A stretch of DNA of 64,000 nucleotides from Ceratodon purpureus (GCA_014871385.1 CM026427.1:10478430-10542429), one strand, 5' to 3'; shown: positions 33,467-46,699, numbered from the stretch's first letter. A program made the numbers and translations. The notes: generated from the letters alone by a model not told the origin.

Positions 33467-35428
33467 TCACTTCATCAACTTCACCAAATGCTTGAATGCT
33501 TGTTCGTAAACTCCTTTCTTGAACTCCACAGCCTGTACACACCTTTTGCCATATGAGAAAACCACAAGCACTGTACGAAGCGATGCTTAATCACTTGTAA
33601 GCTCAATGATTGATTGCTCAACAAAGCATTAAAAATTAGTCACGCTAAAAAGTTCAACTTAAATTTAGCTGTAATAAAAATTTCACAAACGGAAGAAATA
33701 AGGCTAGGGAGAACGAATATTGAGAAGAGTAGCCATACATGATTGATGACATCTTCAACTGGCACCCACTTCCACTCAGAAAATTCAGGCTTTTCAGACC
33801 CGTCGCCAAGCAAGTTGATCTCATTGACATTCCCAGTGAATTTGAACAAGAACCTGAAGATGAGGAACAAACAAACACGAGGTATGAAAATTAGACTGAC
33901 TGATACCAATGAAGTCGACAAATCCACTACAAATGTGACTTCAACTTTACTTGTCAAAATTCCCCGATTAGAAAATGCACAATTATTCTAGCTAAGACTG
34001 AATTAATTTACTACGATTTCCACTGACCATTTTTGAGCTTGTCCATTCCACTCTGTTCCCCACAATACTTTAAGCTTAGCCTTGACATCGGGTGGAAAGT
34101 CGTAAGTTAACCACTCAGCCACCTGCAAAACCAATTTTATCAGTTCATGCAAGTGGCTACCACTCAGCCATAAAACCTTGCCCAAACAATGCATAATTTT
34201 ACCAACACCTCCCCACCTTAACCAACAGAACCTATTTGCGTGAGTAGATATCGTGACCAGGTGAACGAATTCCACGCATCAGTTACTTCTAGCTAGGGCA
34301 AGAAAGCCAGAAGTGGATCACAAGTAATTGAATAGCTGAAACCCTCATACCTCTCCCAAGTACTCTGCAGAGGTAACTCCAGTCTCTTCCCTCAGTTCCC
34401 TAAACGCTGCAGCTCGAGGGTCTTCGTCACCATCTATTCCTCCCTGCACTAACCAGCTCCCCACACTTCTCACCATTCACTTCATGATTCTCTCCCAAAC
34501 CATGAGCTTCTACACCAACACCAAATGACCTCACGATAAGATGCTGCAATAGCACATCACAATAACTAATCACCGCAACACATTTCTGCTCAAGAAAATT
34601 ACACCGAAGAAAATCATCATACCTGGGGCATTTGCCAAGCACCCGGAACGTCTAATCGCTGCGCTACAAAAACCTGACAACACAAAGAGACACACCAGAT
34701 GAAATCCCACTTGCACATCAAGGCGAAACCTAAACCTCAAAACTGTAAAACACATTCAAAACACGATCTAAAACATCTGATATCCAAGTCAGTGGAAAAC
34801 ATATAACAACTTCCATCTACCCGTGATTGTCTACATCCCTACCCCAACCCTCATATTCAATTCCACACACTCCCTTCCATCAAAGAAATTCAGTCATTCC
34901 ATCAAAGCCTTAAACCCGCTTCATATTCATAAACTCTAAACATCACTCCAGTACAAAATCTCTAAAGCTAATTTCTCCAAAATCTCTACAGCCAATTCTC
35001 CAATCCAGCTCATATAATCCTCCACATTGCCTTTCATAAAACATACAATTCAACATAATCAACTAAACCTTTGAACCTGAACCCAAAACCTCGAATCCAC
35101 TCACCTTATTCTCATCATTGATGAGGCAAACGCCGACATTGGCCCGGTACATAGGGGGCGGGTCAGTGCTAGCGCAAGCCATCGCAGAGCCAGCAGAGCA
35201 CCTAAATGTCCTCCGAACCTCCCCACCGAAACCGTCCTCCTTCACCCTAGGGTTTAGCTCCCCCCTCACACCCAAACCTCTCCGGAAGGCGACGCAATTC
35301 ACGTCGTAAGAAAGAGAAGCGACAGCACCACTGCGGAGGCACCGAGCAGAGGAGCGGGTGGAGGTAGCATAGAGGCGCGCGGGGAGTGGCAATGCCTGCA
35401 GCAGCATGAGGCGCGAGCTCATCACCAT
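33467..35428 (-). CDS. Nudix hydrolase, dinucleoside polyphosphate type, with transit peptide
   Basis: Minus-strand exons: 35105-35428, 34623-34673, 34351-34443, 34028-34122, 33739-33853, 33467-33532 (744 nt, 247 residues). Residues 1-85 are rich in Ser, Arg and Ala with few acids, a plastid or mitochondrial presequence. The conserved core begins MYRANVGVCLINDENKVF, then RLDVPGAWQMPQ. The Nudix box GGIDGDEDPRAAAFRELREE (continuing TGV) is encoded by exon 3 at residues 126-148 and has all metal-binding glutamates. WLTYDFPPDVKAKL and WNGQAQKW follow, as in plant diadenosine tetra/pentaphosphate and ppGpp hydrolases of the NUDT25/26/27 group and bacterial RppH. It likely cleaves nucleotide polyphosphates in an organelle. 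An internal Met at the MACASTDPP sequence could give a cytosolic form. Confidence 0.93.
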
Positions 35429-35499
35429 AGCCGCGTCCGGTTGCGAGCTTCCGCTCCTCTGAACGCTGCTGCAGAGCTTGCGAAGACGTGATCAAGTGT

Positions 35500-36000
35500 G
35501 TTTTCGGAGGATACCCGCTTGGGTATCACAGCGGTATTGGAAGAGTATTGGAGTAGTATCGGATAGGTATCGGGCGGGAAGTGGATGTGGAGACTCCCTT
35601 GCAGGGCGAGAGAGAGTCTTGGTTGGAGACTGGTTGCGAATCTCGTGATCGAGGTACGTTTGGTTTGTCAGCCTAGCTGCCACCTGGCATTTCTCCACGT
35701 GGCACTAGGTATGGGAGAGTCATTCACCCCATGGAATAGTGTTTTGCGAACGGGCTAAGGTAGAAAACCCAGAAAGGGTGAAAATAAGGTGATTCGACCA
35801 GAAGGAATGGAGTTAGAAATTATGTGAAATTATTTTGAGATGAAGAAAAAGAAATGATGAAGAATGCAGCTTGTTTTGTATTTTTATTCCCCGTAAATAA
35901 TTCTCTAGAATTTCTCAAAGTGGGAAGTTCATCAAACCTTCTTCTTGTATACTAGACTCTTCCTGAACCAAACCAGATGGTGTTGTAAAATGGTTAACTA
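35500..36000. other. promoter-side region of the Nudix gene and intergenic
   Basis: Moderate GC up to about 35700, then AT-rich. No gene seen. Confidence 0.4.
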
Positions 36001-36004
36001 ACAT

Positions 36005-36094
36005 CATGGAAAAGTGGACATAAAAAAACCACAATTGATATTATGTGGGCATGGAAAAGTGGACATAAGAAAACCACAATTGATATTATGTGGA
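36005..36094. repeat. 45-bp tandem duplication
   Basis: CATGGAAAAGTGGACATAA and the following 26 bp occur at 36005 and 36050 with one or two differences. Confidence 0.9.
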
Positions 36095-37960
36095 CAGAAC
36101 CTCATTGGTCCACCAAAACTTGGTTGCTCATAGAGAACTTCTCCGTTTTCAGTCCACCATGTCCCTGTTTCACTGTGACTCTACTGCACGTTTTGTGGGC
36201 GTTAACCATTTATGGTATTCTTAAATTATGTTCTATGCATGAAAGACCATTGCCACCCATCACTCCAACGGCCACGCCAACGCTAAATTTGGCGGAGTGG
36301 TACCTAGTGCATTGGCCACAGCGTTCCGCCATTACTAAAATTGGTACCGATCATATATAGTCCCTTATACGGCAATATGGGGTGGTCCATTCTAAACGAT
36401 AAAAAATAGCTTTTACTGCATCGACATAAAATTTAAGATTGCCAAAAAATGAATGGAAAAGAAAAGCGTAGTGGAGAAGATGAAGCAAAAAGTGGAGGGG
36501 AAAAGTGTAGTAGGGGAAAGAGGAGAGAAGTAGAGGACACAGAGAAGAAGGACGGAGAAGGTGGAAGGACCCTTCTCTTTGCGCTACATGTCTCGTTGGA
36601 GAGAGTTCTTTGGAGCCCAGTGGAATTAATGGAGGGGCGGGCCCAATAGGCTAGCCGGACCATTTTACTAGCACTTCCATCTCGTTGCTATTGGGAGGAC
36701 GGGTAGTAGTGCTTTAAGATGGAGGTGCTAATAATTGAGAAGAATCAATAACTACTATTTTAGACAATTCAAAAAATCCAAATTTTTTGGAGTTGTATTG
36801 AATTTTTGGAGGCACTAATACTTACAATGATGTCATCTTGAATTCTTAAAGGAAGCATCATTGCACCCACTTATATGCACTTGCACCATCCGAACACTTA
36901 CCAATTGAAAAAAGCACCACCTTCGTTCTTGGTTGGAGGTTGAAGACAACTCGCTTGCAGGCTGGCTCCTAGTGTCTACAGAGCTAATGCTACTGATCAT
37001 CCAACAAACGATAGCGCCATAACTTTCAGTCAATACCATAGTACAATTGACCTCAGCTGTGCAACGCACAATTGCTATAGCAAAAGCATCAAAGAGATGT
37101 ATCTATTTAGAAAAATGAAATATACATTGAATCATATTATCTATGCATGTCGAAGTTTATATAAGTTTATATCTTTGTATAAGTTTATTACACCTCCTAT
37201 ACAATTTAATTAACCAAATGGATCTAATTTTGTTAGTTAGTTTGTTGTGCTACTCTCTTAAATATAATGTACAAAACAAACAAACATTTTATTTAGACCC
37301 AATTCTTTAAAGTTCAAGATTTACACCCTTTTGAATTTTTCAATTTTTTTTTGAAAGATTTGATAAAGTCTATCTTATTTTTTAGAGATTACATTATATC
37401 CGGTATCTCTATGTGAGTGGCTTACTATGTCTTAAATACTGAGATTTGGCTGAAGTTCAAATTATTAATATTTTGAGTGAAACACATTTTTGTACAACTA
37501 ATGATGGCAATTTATAATCCTACAAGACTTAGTGAAGTGTGAAATTGAACAAAGACGTCACCGTAAAAGTAATAAGTTTATAATTCTATTTAGTTTGGAC
37601 CACATTCTATGAAGCAATCTACATTATTTAAAAATCCCTATGACAATGTGGCCATTTAAATTGAAAAGTGTAAAGTGTCATTTCATAGTGTAAAGTGTAC
37701 TAACTTTATGGAGTAGGTGGAATTAAACATCATGGAAGATAGACTCTTCTAGACCAAGTTTCAATTTCAATATGTGATTGTTTCAAGTGTGCAAGAATTT
37801 CAAAATAATTGATGTGTGTACGTCTCTGAATACACTTTGTATTTGTGCCTAATTTTTTTTTTAAATGGAGCATGATTATAGTAGCCATATTGTCAAGATC
37901 ATTGTGACTACCTAAGCCATTACATGACTATGCACGTCATAATTATCGCCAACATGTGCT
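36095..37960. other. AT-rich intergenic DNA
   Basis: No gene or element delimited. A purine-rich segment at 36445-36560 reads as a charged chance frame only. Confidence 0.4.
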
Positions 37961-37961
37961 G

Positions 37962-38163
37962 TACATGCAGATTTAATGATTGTCACTCTATAAATGATTG
38001 TCGAGATTGTCACTCTATAAATGATTGTTGAGATTGTCACTCTACAAATGATTGTCGAGACTTACATGCAGATTTAATGATTGTCACTCTATAAATGATT
38101 GTCGAGATTGTCACTCTATAAATGATTGTTGAGATTGTCACTCTACAAATGATTGTCGAGACT
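37962..38163. repeat. 101-bp tandem duplication built of ~30-bp sub-repeats
   Basis: ACATGCAGATTTAATGATTG occurs at 37963 and 38064, giving a 101-bp period in two copies. Each copy holds three sub-units of GATTGTCACTCTATAAATGA with small changes (TATAAA or TACAAA; GTCGAG or GTTGAG), in the same order in both copies. A pure A-run follows at 38287-38305. Confidence 0.9.
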
Positions 38164-38504
38164 TACAGTAGCCATGTTGTGAAAGCCATTCTTTTACTAA
38201 GGCCACATCCACAACATTGACAATTCTAAGAAAGCCTTCTAGCACATTTAGAGGAACGAGGGTCCTTTCGTACCGCCTTATGATATGAAAAAAAAAAAAA
38301 AAAAAGAAGAAGAAGCCATTAGGAATTGATTTTCCAAAAACAGAGTGGTAAATTTTATTTTCAGTGTAGTATAAATTCAATTCAATTGGCAGTACCACAT
38401 GTGATTAATGTGACTTTTGTCCATTATTTCAGTTATTTTGTGGAATCCTATCCTTACACAACATAACTCCGTCCTAGACTGCCTTCTCTGAAATTCATCA
38501 TGCT

Positions 38505-41054
38505 CTAGCAAGATAGGGATGAGCAAGATTTGGAGGTTCGCAAACTCGATACATGTTGTGAGGGATAGTCTGTCAAACAAAGAATCTGTTCAGCGCTCCA
38601 TGTTCCGCAAGGGCACAGGCTCACTGGGTCCAACTATACTCCAAACACACCACAATATGATCAATTTTTCCAATAGACAAACTAATAAGAAACGCTTCTG
38701 GAAAATACTTCAATTGAAAACAGATTTAATGCTCTTGCCGAGGTTTCATGCAAATCAAAATAATCGAAAATGGATTCGAGTAGCTAAGTTACCACTGCAT
38801 TCTCCACACAAACAAATTCCCTCCAGGACGCTATCTGGTCCATCGGACTCCACAGCACAGCATCTGTCCATCTGCAGTACACAATGGTGTACACTTATTA
38901 TCCACATGCAGCACACGAATGAATTTCAAAGTCGCTGAGGGATCACGTAAAAAAACTAACTCTGGAGATTTTCTTACCCATGGTTGTGGATACCAATGGT
39001 AGTGCCAAGTCCGTTATCTAACTGGAGTGAATTGGGAGCATTAAAGTACAAGCAGTCGTAGAAACCGGTAAACGTGATCGAATCCCTGCAGATTGACAAA
39101 CATTGCAGCACACTCGCTCAGCCTGCGAACATAAGTGTTGTAAACTTTGAGCTAGTTTGAAACAGATCATCACTTACCTTCGCTCACAACCCTTGAGAGG
39201 GACCTTATCTTTGGTGAGAAATCGACAACCTTGTAGGCCTTTCACTTGGACTCCGGAAATGGCTGCCTGCAGAATGATAAGTATATTGTTTACTCATAAT
39301 ATAAATTGGCATTCTTATACAAGTCATATGCTGAAGAAAATCATAAACGGGCTGGATCGTACAACATTCGAGGTACAAGCTGGGGCTAGTGGGGTCATTC
39401 GTTCTTACCCTGAAATAAGAGTGGAGAGCTGTGCTGAACTCAAATGGCTTCGAATCTGTATTTTGCACTGTAATGTGTGTGTTGAGTTTAGTAGGCCACA
39501 GAACAACCTGCGGAAAATCCAATGGGGATTGACTGAGAGTTCGTCCAGGTAATTAGTAAAGATTTGCATAAGATTAGTAGAATTCGTTGCAATTGAAAGC
39601 ATGACGTTGAGTAGCTTGGAACCTGACCTTATACGTAATGAGAAATTCGAAGTTCCACATGCCCTTGCTGTATGAATTCGGCATCAAAGTAAGCACAACA
39701 AAAGCACACCCACATTCCGATCCTGTGCTACAAATCTCCCATGAAACATTTCGTGCAAATCCATGCTGTCTCCGACCCAACCATACCAATTATGAACTAA
39801 CTCTTTTATGACACTCGAACGTGAACAAGAATTACTAACATTACATATTCAAAGCAGAGTGAAGTAGAGGTGTTAAAGTGGGTTACCTGCTGAATCTTGC
39901 CTGGTCCAAATTGTGGAAAACAATGAGGTATGCCCCCACTAAAACATGGCAGACCCACATGACAGATGACACCACCCATTCCAAAACGTAAGTTTAAAGA
40001 GTATCATGAATCATAAAAGCATATATGAGAATAGATTCATTTGTGAACTGAACCCTTTTCTTGCCCAATGCGACCTCACATTATTTCTCTCATTTCCGTT
40101 TATGATTTAAGTTCATATTTCAAAACAAGAATCTGGATTTGAAATAATTTACTCGCAGGCAAGTTAGGGAGCAAAGTGCGCAGGATTACAAATGACTCTG
40201 ACACCTCACCAATTTCTCTGGCTCCATGCTTCAAAGGTATAGATTGAAGATTTAGGGTTTGGTGTAAGAATAATTTACGCAGTCGGACAATTTTCTACTA
40301 GACTCACAAAATGCCCAAACAAGTCAATGGGCATACCTGATGGGTTTTGGAGGTTTGAAATCATTGTCCGGCCTGACAAACAGAAGGTCAGTGGCTGCAC
40401 CTACAGGCTTCCACGAAGTGATACATGCTCCATGCAAGTAGACTTCCGCAACGCTGCAGAGTCACGGGGTAAGTCACCAACGTCAGGCCAACAGCAACAT
40501 GAGATTGACGTGCATAATTTGGACCAATTCCACTTCTGACGCAATTGAAACTGTGTAAGGATAGCATTGCCACGTGAAATGCGTCTGCATTCAGCAAGCG
40601 TTCTAACTTGTGTATCGCCACCTGTAATAAATACAACTACATATGTCCGTAGCATTCCAGCAGTTTCAGGGTTTGGTTTGAGGAAACTTGTACAGGCCTG
40701 CCGTCTACACAGAGACAAACTTTGGGTAGTCCCCCTTTGCCACTCTCTACACGCACGCCTGGACATCCGAACTTGCAATTCAAAGCTGCGGCATCCGGAC
40801 TTGGGCAACTGCCATAGAGGGCTTAAGATTAGGTCGTTGCCTTGGAACTCATCTCAAATTGGCAATGCGCTACCACCTACTAATTCGTTAATCAGAGCAC
40901 TTTGCCTACACATTTTCTTAGTGTTACTGGAATTCTACAACCTCAATGTACAAATTCCTCGCCGTGCAATGCCTACCTGCTGCTGCACGCCATGCTGGGA
41001 AATACCTTCCTGAATGAAGTACGCAGGGTCGTTGATAACAGTGCTCTTATCCAT
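38505..41054 (-). CDS. glucose-6-phosphate 1-epimerase (aldose 1-epimerase family)
   Basis: Minus-strand exons: 40977-41054, 40698-40744, 40337-40453, 39887-39938, 39628-39765, 39409-39507, 39178-39266, 38978-39085, 38793-38871, 38505-38633 (936 nt, 311 residues). The family catalyses alpha/beta interconversion of glucose 6-phosphate. Diagnostic blocks in order: VAEVYLHGACITSWK, LLFVRPDNDFKPPKPIS, GGIPHCFPQFGPGKIQQ, HGFARN (residues 99-104, with the conserved His), FEFSTALHSYFR, DSITFTGFYDCLYFNAP, and WTDAVLWSPMD with the C-terminal FVCVENA. Most introns are short with GT-AG borders. Exons 1-2 are the weak part: exon 2 (SGKGGLPKVCLCVDG) fits only if it ends at a GC donor. The C-terminal 40 residues are Ser/Cys-rich and longer than usual. 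Probably cytosolic; no clear targeting signal. Confidence 0.88.
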
Positions 41055-41434
41055 TCAACCTCTGCAGGTTACTGACTTCATTCCTTTAGGTTACAGTCTT
41101 TCGAATGTGGATATCCTCAGTTAAAGAGCATGTCGAGGGACTATTCTGACAGTACACTAATACCGGGTAATAACAACACGCTTCATAGAACTATAGAGAA
41201 AATAAACAAATAATCATGGAAATCTTCATCCGATAAATGTATTATGGTATATGACGGTAAACAAGGTGTTATAATCGCCATAGGTAGAACACCTAGTTCC
41301 TATCTCTTCTCCTCGTCATTCTATCTCCACTGCTCACTATAGACAGGGCTACAAAATTTTCCTACAATTAACAACATAGTACAAAAATATCTGCAAAATG
41401 TAGGTAACCCCAATTACACTACTACTTGCCACTA

Positions 41435-44400
41435 CTATAGTATACGGTCTGCTTGAGACGGTAGCCGTTTGAAGAAATTCATCGGAATTGCTGGCAAAGG
41501 GTCACGGAACCGGGGGTGACGCAACACGTAGATACCCAACAACACAGCCACGACTTGGAAAGGCGTCACGTACAGAACAATTGCAGCAATCAGACAAAAG
41601 AAGATGAACACCGCAGTTGCCCTGCAAAAACAGATGACCAAGTAAATGGGTCAGAAGCAGAATACCAACAAAATCTCACAGTCTAGGAACTGGGAAATGC
41701 CAGATTGTACAAGAGGATGTGAAGGAAAATGGCATACCTCGGGTCACGCCAGCTGAGAAGAGAATGCAGCCGTTCACCCAAGCTAGCTAGATCACCAAGA
41801 GCATTCTGAATACGGCCGGCTACTCCCCTCAGCCTCTCGTATCTATGCTTCAGTATCTGGAAAAGAAATCACACGTTCGTATTAGAGAAAGTACCACAAG
41901 AATATCAAAAGGATTCTATGCTAGGCTCAGGGATGCAGCTATGGCAGAAAAATGGAACACATAGGATGAGTGTTATGGCTTACCTCTGGGGCTCTGTTGG
42001 CCGGCACGACATTGAATTCCTCCTCCAGTTCGTCCAAGTCTCCAATATACTCGCCTTGAGAGAGCTTGGCGTCCATGAATGGAGGAGTTCGTGATCGAAA
42101 GCGGTAATTCCAAGCCCCTATGAGAAACATGTACAGAAAGACAGTAGGCAACAGCAGCTCCGGGTACCAAACAAGTATCAAGTACAGGATGTGGACGAGC
42201 ACAGTGGTCACGGGGCTCTTCCAACTGCAGATGTCCGAGAACCAGTTCATGATAGCCAAAACGCCGTTAAGGACACCCTGCAAAGAAATAGGATTCCGTC
42301 AGTATTTGTTCACAGACGGGATCTAGATGTGCTTGATCTACACTGTGCAGTCGGTTGTATAGAACACCACGAACAAGAGCACGAGCCTTACCATGATTCT
42401 GAAATAGTTGGCTTTACTTCTTCGCATGCTCCACCGCTCAGCCTCTGTGTCAAGCATGAACTGGACAACTTCCTGCCTCAATGGGGGTTCAGATTTCATG
42501 AGCCTCAACGCCACTATATTCATAGCTGCTACTCGCAGAGTCTCCGTCTGCTTAGGATCGATAGGGTAAAAGAAGTGCATGCGCGGAAGCTGTGGCTGAA
42601 GATAAGCATGCATCAAGTTGGCTGTTGAAGCACAAGATAATCGCACGGCCAACTCGATCTCACCCATCTTCTTAACTCCCTGGGGAGTGACTACCAGTAG
42701 AGGGTACGAATTTGTGTACACTCGATCACTCTCAAGAGTGGACAGCCTAATTCGGACTTTTCCAATGGGCAAATCCTTTGCCTGCGCTGGACCCATGGGA
42801 TGAGTGTGCCTGCAGCGTGAAGACCATCAGGTCAGATTTGTTTGACAAGTTCTAGAAGTGGCTGCTTTGTAATCCATGCAACTTGTGTAGACCTGGCAAT
42901 CTAGGTAAATCAATATAGGGAGCAATATGAGAGATGGAAGGAGGTCATACCGGTTGTCAAATACACTGACGGTTAAGACCGTGCACGGATCATAAACCTC
43001 CCATGTATACTGCTCGTTGAATCGTGGATTGAAACTTTCGAAGATGGTTCTCGTTCGGACCCACTTCGGCCCGTACTTGGCAACACAATAAGCATCAGTG
43101 CTTCCTCGATTATCCTTCGTGGTTTTCATAGGAAGGAGATTGTTAGCACCGTGGATACCGAGTTCCAACACTCCAAGGGAGGGCCTCCAGAGCTGTCTAG
43201 CAGTTGGTCGTGTATCACTGATGTAGTTGGATGACTCATCCATGACATGGTAACCACCATCGAAGCACAGCCTCAGGTGAATCCGCCCAAGGAATGGTCC
43301 TCCCTTTCCACCTTCTCTCTCCAAGATGTACCACCTCGAGGGCACGGGACGTCCATCAATCCGACGCTCTATGGTTGCGAGCGGTATCCTCGCAAGACCC
43401 AGAATCTCACCCTGCACAAATATTATAAATCAAACCTCCGGAACTGCATAAGGAATGTAGATTTACGCAACTACCATTGATGCAGGATTGTCAAACTTAC
43501 CCTTGGGCCCATTGTATCTTCGACAAGCAGATTTAGCCATTCGTCAAACGGCTCTGCAGCAACGAACATCAAGTCCTCATTCCAAAAAGGGCTGGCACTC
43601 CTCACTTGTGATGGCCGTGTCCGTAGCATTTGGTACGGACCAACCTGTGCTCTGACGTACTGAGAATCAGCCACCATTTCAAACCAAGTCAGAATAAAAT
43701 CCACGACATTGTTACGCAGTCACTATGAAATTAATTATAAAGATTATAATCCACGCGTGAAAATTAGAGGTCTGTTCATATACCGGTTCAGGAAGACGTC
43801 CTTTATCCGCCACCAAATCTTGGGCTTCAATAACATTCACACGCAAGTACCAGAGCTTGGGCGACAGGTATGTCTTTGACCGGAACATAGCATGCCCACC
43901 AGTGTCCGAATGCCAGGCCTCAGGGAAGACTTCGTCTGCTTGGGTACCCCACCAGATCGCAACCATTATCTCACCTGACAAGACAATTGGCAGACAAAGT
44001 CAGTAAGTCTACAACATTTATCATGAGTACAAAGCTTGATATATTAGCTCAGTTGCAGCAATGAAAGTACGTCAGCTCCTTTCTAAACTTAATCCATGCG
44101 ATAGAACAGATTACGTCTCAAACAACTTTTAATCAACTCCAAACGTTTGCGCTTTCCAAGTACCTCTAACTCGCCCTGGTCCAGCCTTTGATTCTAGTCT
44201 ATACCACACGGGTGCCAGTGGGCTTTCCGGAGGTTTACGGACTGGGACCTCACTCAGGTCAATCATAAATCCACCAAGGAAATCATCCTTTGACTGCTTA
44301 TCCTGTTCACGACACGACAATTCCAATTAAATATGAACAAAGGAAAACATCCACGGATTCACTAATATAAAGTAACAAGATGTGAATACAGTATAATGAT

Positions 44401-46686
44401 GCAAACTTACAGCGTCCCAACAAGACAACTCCAGAGTTCCGCCTTGAATCTTGTCTCTCCCAATAGCGAACACTTGATTCCACTCGGGATTGAGGTCGTG
44501 CTTGACTATCTTCGTCTCCGTTCTCACAGCTCCAACTGTCAAGCGGACGTACTGATTCACATGGAAAAGAGTCATGCGACATGTTCAAATATGTTGATCA
44601 TTACGATGCCATCGTTACGCAACTTTCACATGCTGATCTACGTGATTCAGATTCCCAGGATCAAAACATAATTCATGAGAATCGGCCTTTTAGTATAAAA
44701 TACTTACAGGATCGCTTAACCCGTTAGCATCTTTTCCCATTAGCCCTCGTGCTCTCACTACACGGACGAAAAGGTACGACATCTGCTCAACCAGATCGAA
44801 GTGCTGTCTGTAGTCGACCGCCTTTCCCAAGTCAGGGTTCGTCTCCTTCACGGTGAAATCTGCTTCAGGAACAGTAATTAGGCTGGGCCTGGGAGGTTCA
44901 GGCTGCCTATCTGCCTTCGCTTCTTTCTTGACCTCTTTGGGTTTCCCACCTCCACCCCCACCTCCACCTCCTCCTTTGGGCTTCTCTTCACCATCTCCGT
45001 TTCCTCCGCCTCCACCGCCTCCTTTGGGTTTCTCATCTCCACCTCCACCCTCTCCTTTGGCCTTGACTTCTCCTTCTGCAGCTGCATCCCCATCTCCATC
45101 TTCCTTCTTTTGCTTCTTACCGCCTCCACCTCCACCTCCACCACCTTCCTTCTTCTCATCTTTAGCCCCATCTGCCTTCTCTTCCTTCTCCTTTTTCTCA
45201 GCTTTCTTCTCATCTTTGGCTTTGGGAGGCTCATCTACCGCCCACCATACTTTGAGCCTGTGTTTCCAGTAAAATATAGTAGCATTGGTAAGAAGGCAGT
45301 ACGTCTAGCTAAAACGACGTTATGTATGCAAGATAGTTGCCATTGCAAGCTACACTTCTTAAGAACGATTAGGGAAAAATTCAATGCTTCACATCATCGT
45401 CGAGGCTAATATGCTAACGCTGCGAATACATATCGAACTAACGCAATCAACAAATGCTGTGATTGCATAGGTACCAACCAATTATACCATATCTCCTGCT
45501 TGTACAACACTTCCTCAGAGGAACATTTCCATCCCCAACTCTAACAATTAGAAAGTCACTAACCCATGGAGAACATATCCAAGACGAACACTTAAGAAAG
45601 ACATGGGAAGGCAAGCGACACTGACCCCAAATCGCCTTTGATGTGAGAGAAGAGCCCTCGCTTCTGCAGCGGATACCATCTTACAGACTCTGCCTTCGGT
45701 GGCACAGTGTTCACAGGAACAACTACTCTTCCCAAGAAGCTGCTACGCCTGCCGGTGCCACTGTTTCGGTCGTTCTGAACATTCACTTCCAACTCTCCTG
45801 GCATAGAGGGATCCATAATCGAGAATTCGAACTGCACATAGGTAAACAACAATAGCTTCAATAACGAAGTGACAGACCTCCTGTAAATGCTAACTAATAG
45901 GTCCACTGAAGACTTAGGTTAGGGGTTGGGTTCATGTCATACTAGACAGGACAGGCGTTTCCACCTAGCGCTAGTGCGAGATTTAAAATCAAAGTATCAG
46001 CGTTACGTCGTAACGCCTCGTCCGTTAACCACGGCAAAATGGCGACTTCCAAACAAACAAACTGCAGCTCTTAAGCCCTCTTCAAGACCATCCAGAAATC
46101 TTTCAAATGTGCGAATTAAACTCCACGCGCGGAAATTCGCAGACATTATGAAATGCGAAACCATCGCACCCAACCGCCGCTAAGTTAGACGTCTACTCTG
46201 AGCTAATCTGAGATTCTCCTCAACTTCGGCTTCCGTAGCACCAATCATACACTACAGAGCCGTGAGCACAAACTTTCATTCAAATGATTGAAACCACCTC
46301 CAACTGAACAACAAGCAATGCATAGAGCAAAGAGTACACTACCTTCTCGTTCCATTTGGGATCCAAGTCCTTGCTCTTCACCTTAGTTCGCTTCCTCTGA
46401 CCATCATAGTCCAGCTGCTCACCACAACACCACACTCACATCACAATCCACATCCCACAACCTCCACTCCAAAAAACCTACTCCAAACACCGCCAGCACT
46501 CACCCACTCAACAATTCCCGAAATCACAAATCCAACCACATCCACAAACCACTCCAAAACCAAAAAAACACCAGATCCAGCACCACCACTCACCACACAA
46601 TACGCATTCGACGAGCCCTGCCCATCCTTGGGCATAAGATCTCTGGCCGAGATGACCTCCACCATCAACTTCCTGCCCCCCGCCAT
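41435..46686 (-). CDS. MCTP/QUIRKY-type protein: four C2 domains plus C-terminal membrane anchor
   Basis: Thirteen exons on the minus strand: 46594-46686, 46343-46414, 45626-45831, 44708-45257, 44411-44551, 44164-44302, 43784-43974, 43501-43659, 42951-43411, 42392-42809, 41984-42277, 41738-41856, 41435-41621 (3030 nt, 1009 residues). All joins are in phase. C2A is residues about 4-125 (EVISARDLMPKDGQGSSNAY). A Gly/Lys-rich linker spans about 130-245. C2B is about 285-400 (ARGLMGKDANGLSDPYVRL, with the Ca2+-binding WDADKQSKDD), C2C about 440-560 and C2D about 600-720. The C-terminus (about 800-1009) is the plant phosphoribosyltransferase C-terminal domain, with two hydrophobic hairpins near 835-870 and 948-985. 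Family members tether the ER to the plasma membrane at plasmodesmata and bind anionic lipids in a Ca2+-dependent way. C2C lacks some loop acids (AQDLVADKGRLPEP). Confidence 0.95.
44925..45215 (-). repeat. Gly- and Lys-rich repetitive coding segment in the MCTP linker
   Basis: Within exon 4, runs of six to ten glycines alternate with KPK, EKPK, KKQKKEDGD and KKEKEEKADGAK blocks. The DNA is an imperfect CCTCCACC-type array. The frame is intact throughout. The segment is disordered, strongly basic to mixed charge, and separates C2A from C2B. Confidence 0.85.
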
Positions 46687-46699
46687 GACACTCTCCCCT

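Noticed and set aside
44853..45272. Pro/Ser-rich + strand frame of 139 residues
   Set aside because: It is the antisense shadow of the Gly/Lys-rich MCTP linker exon.
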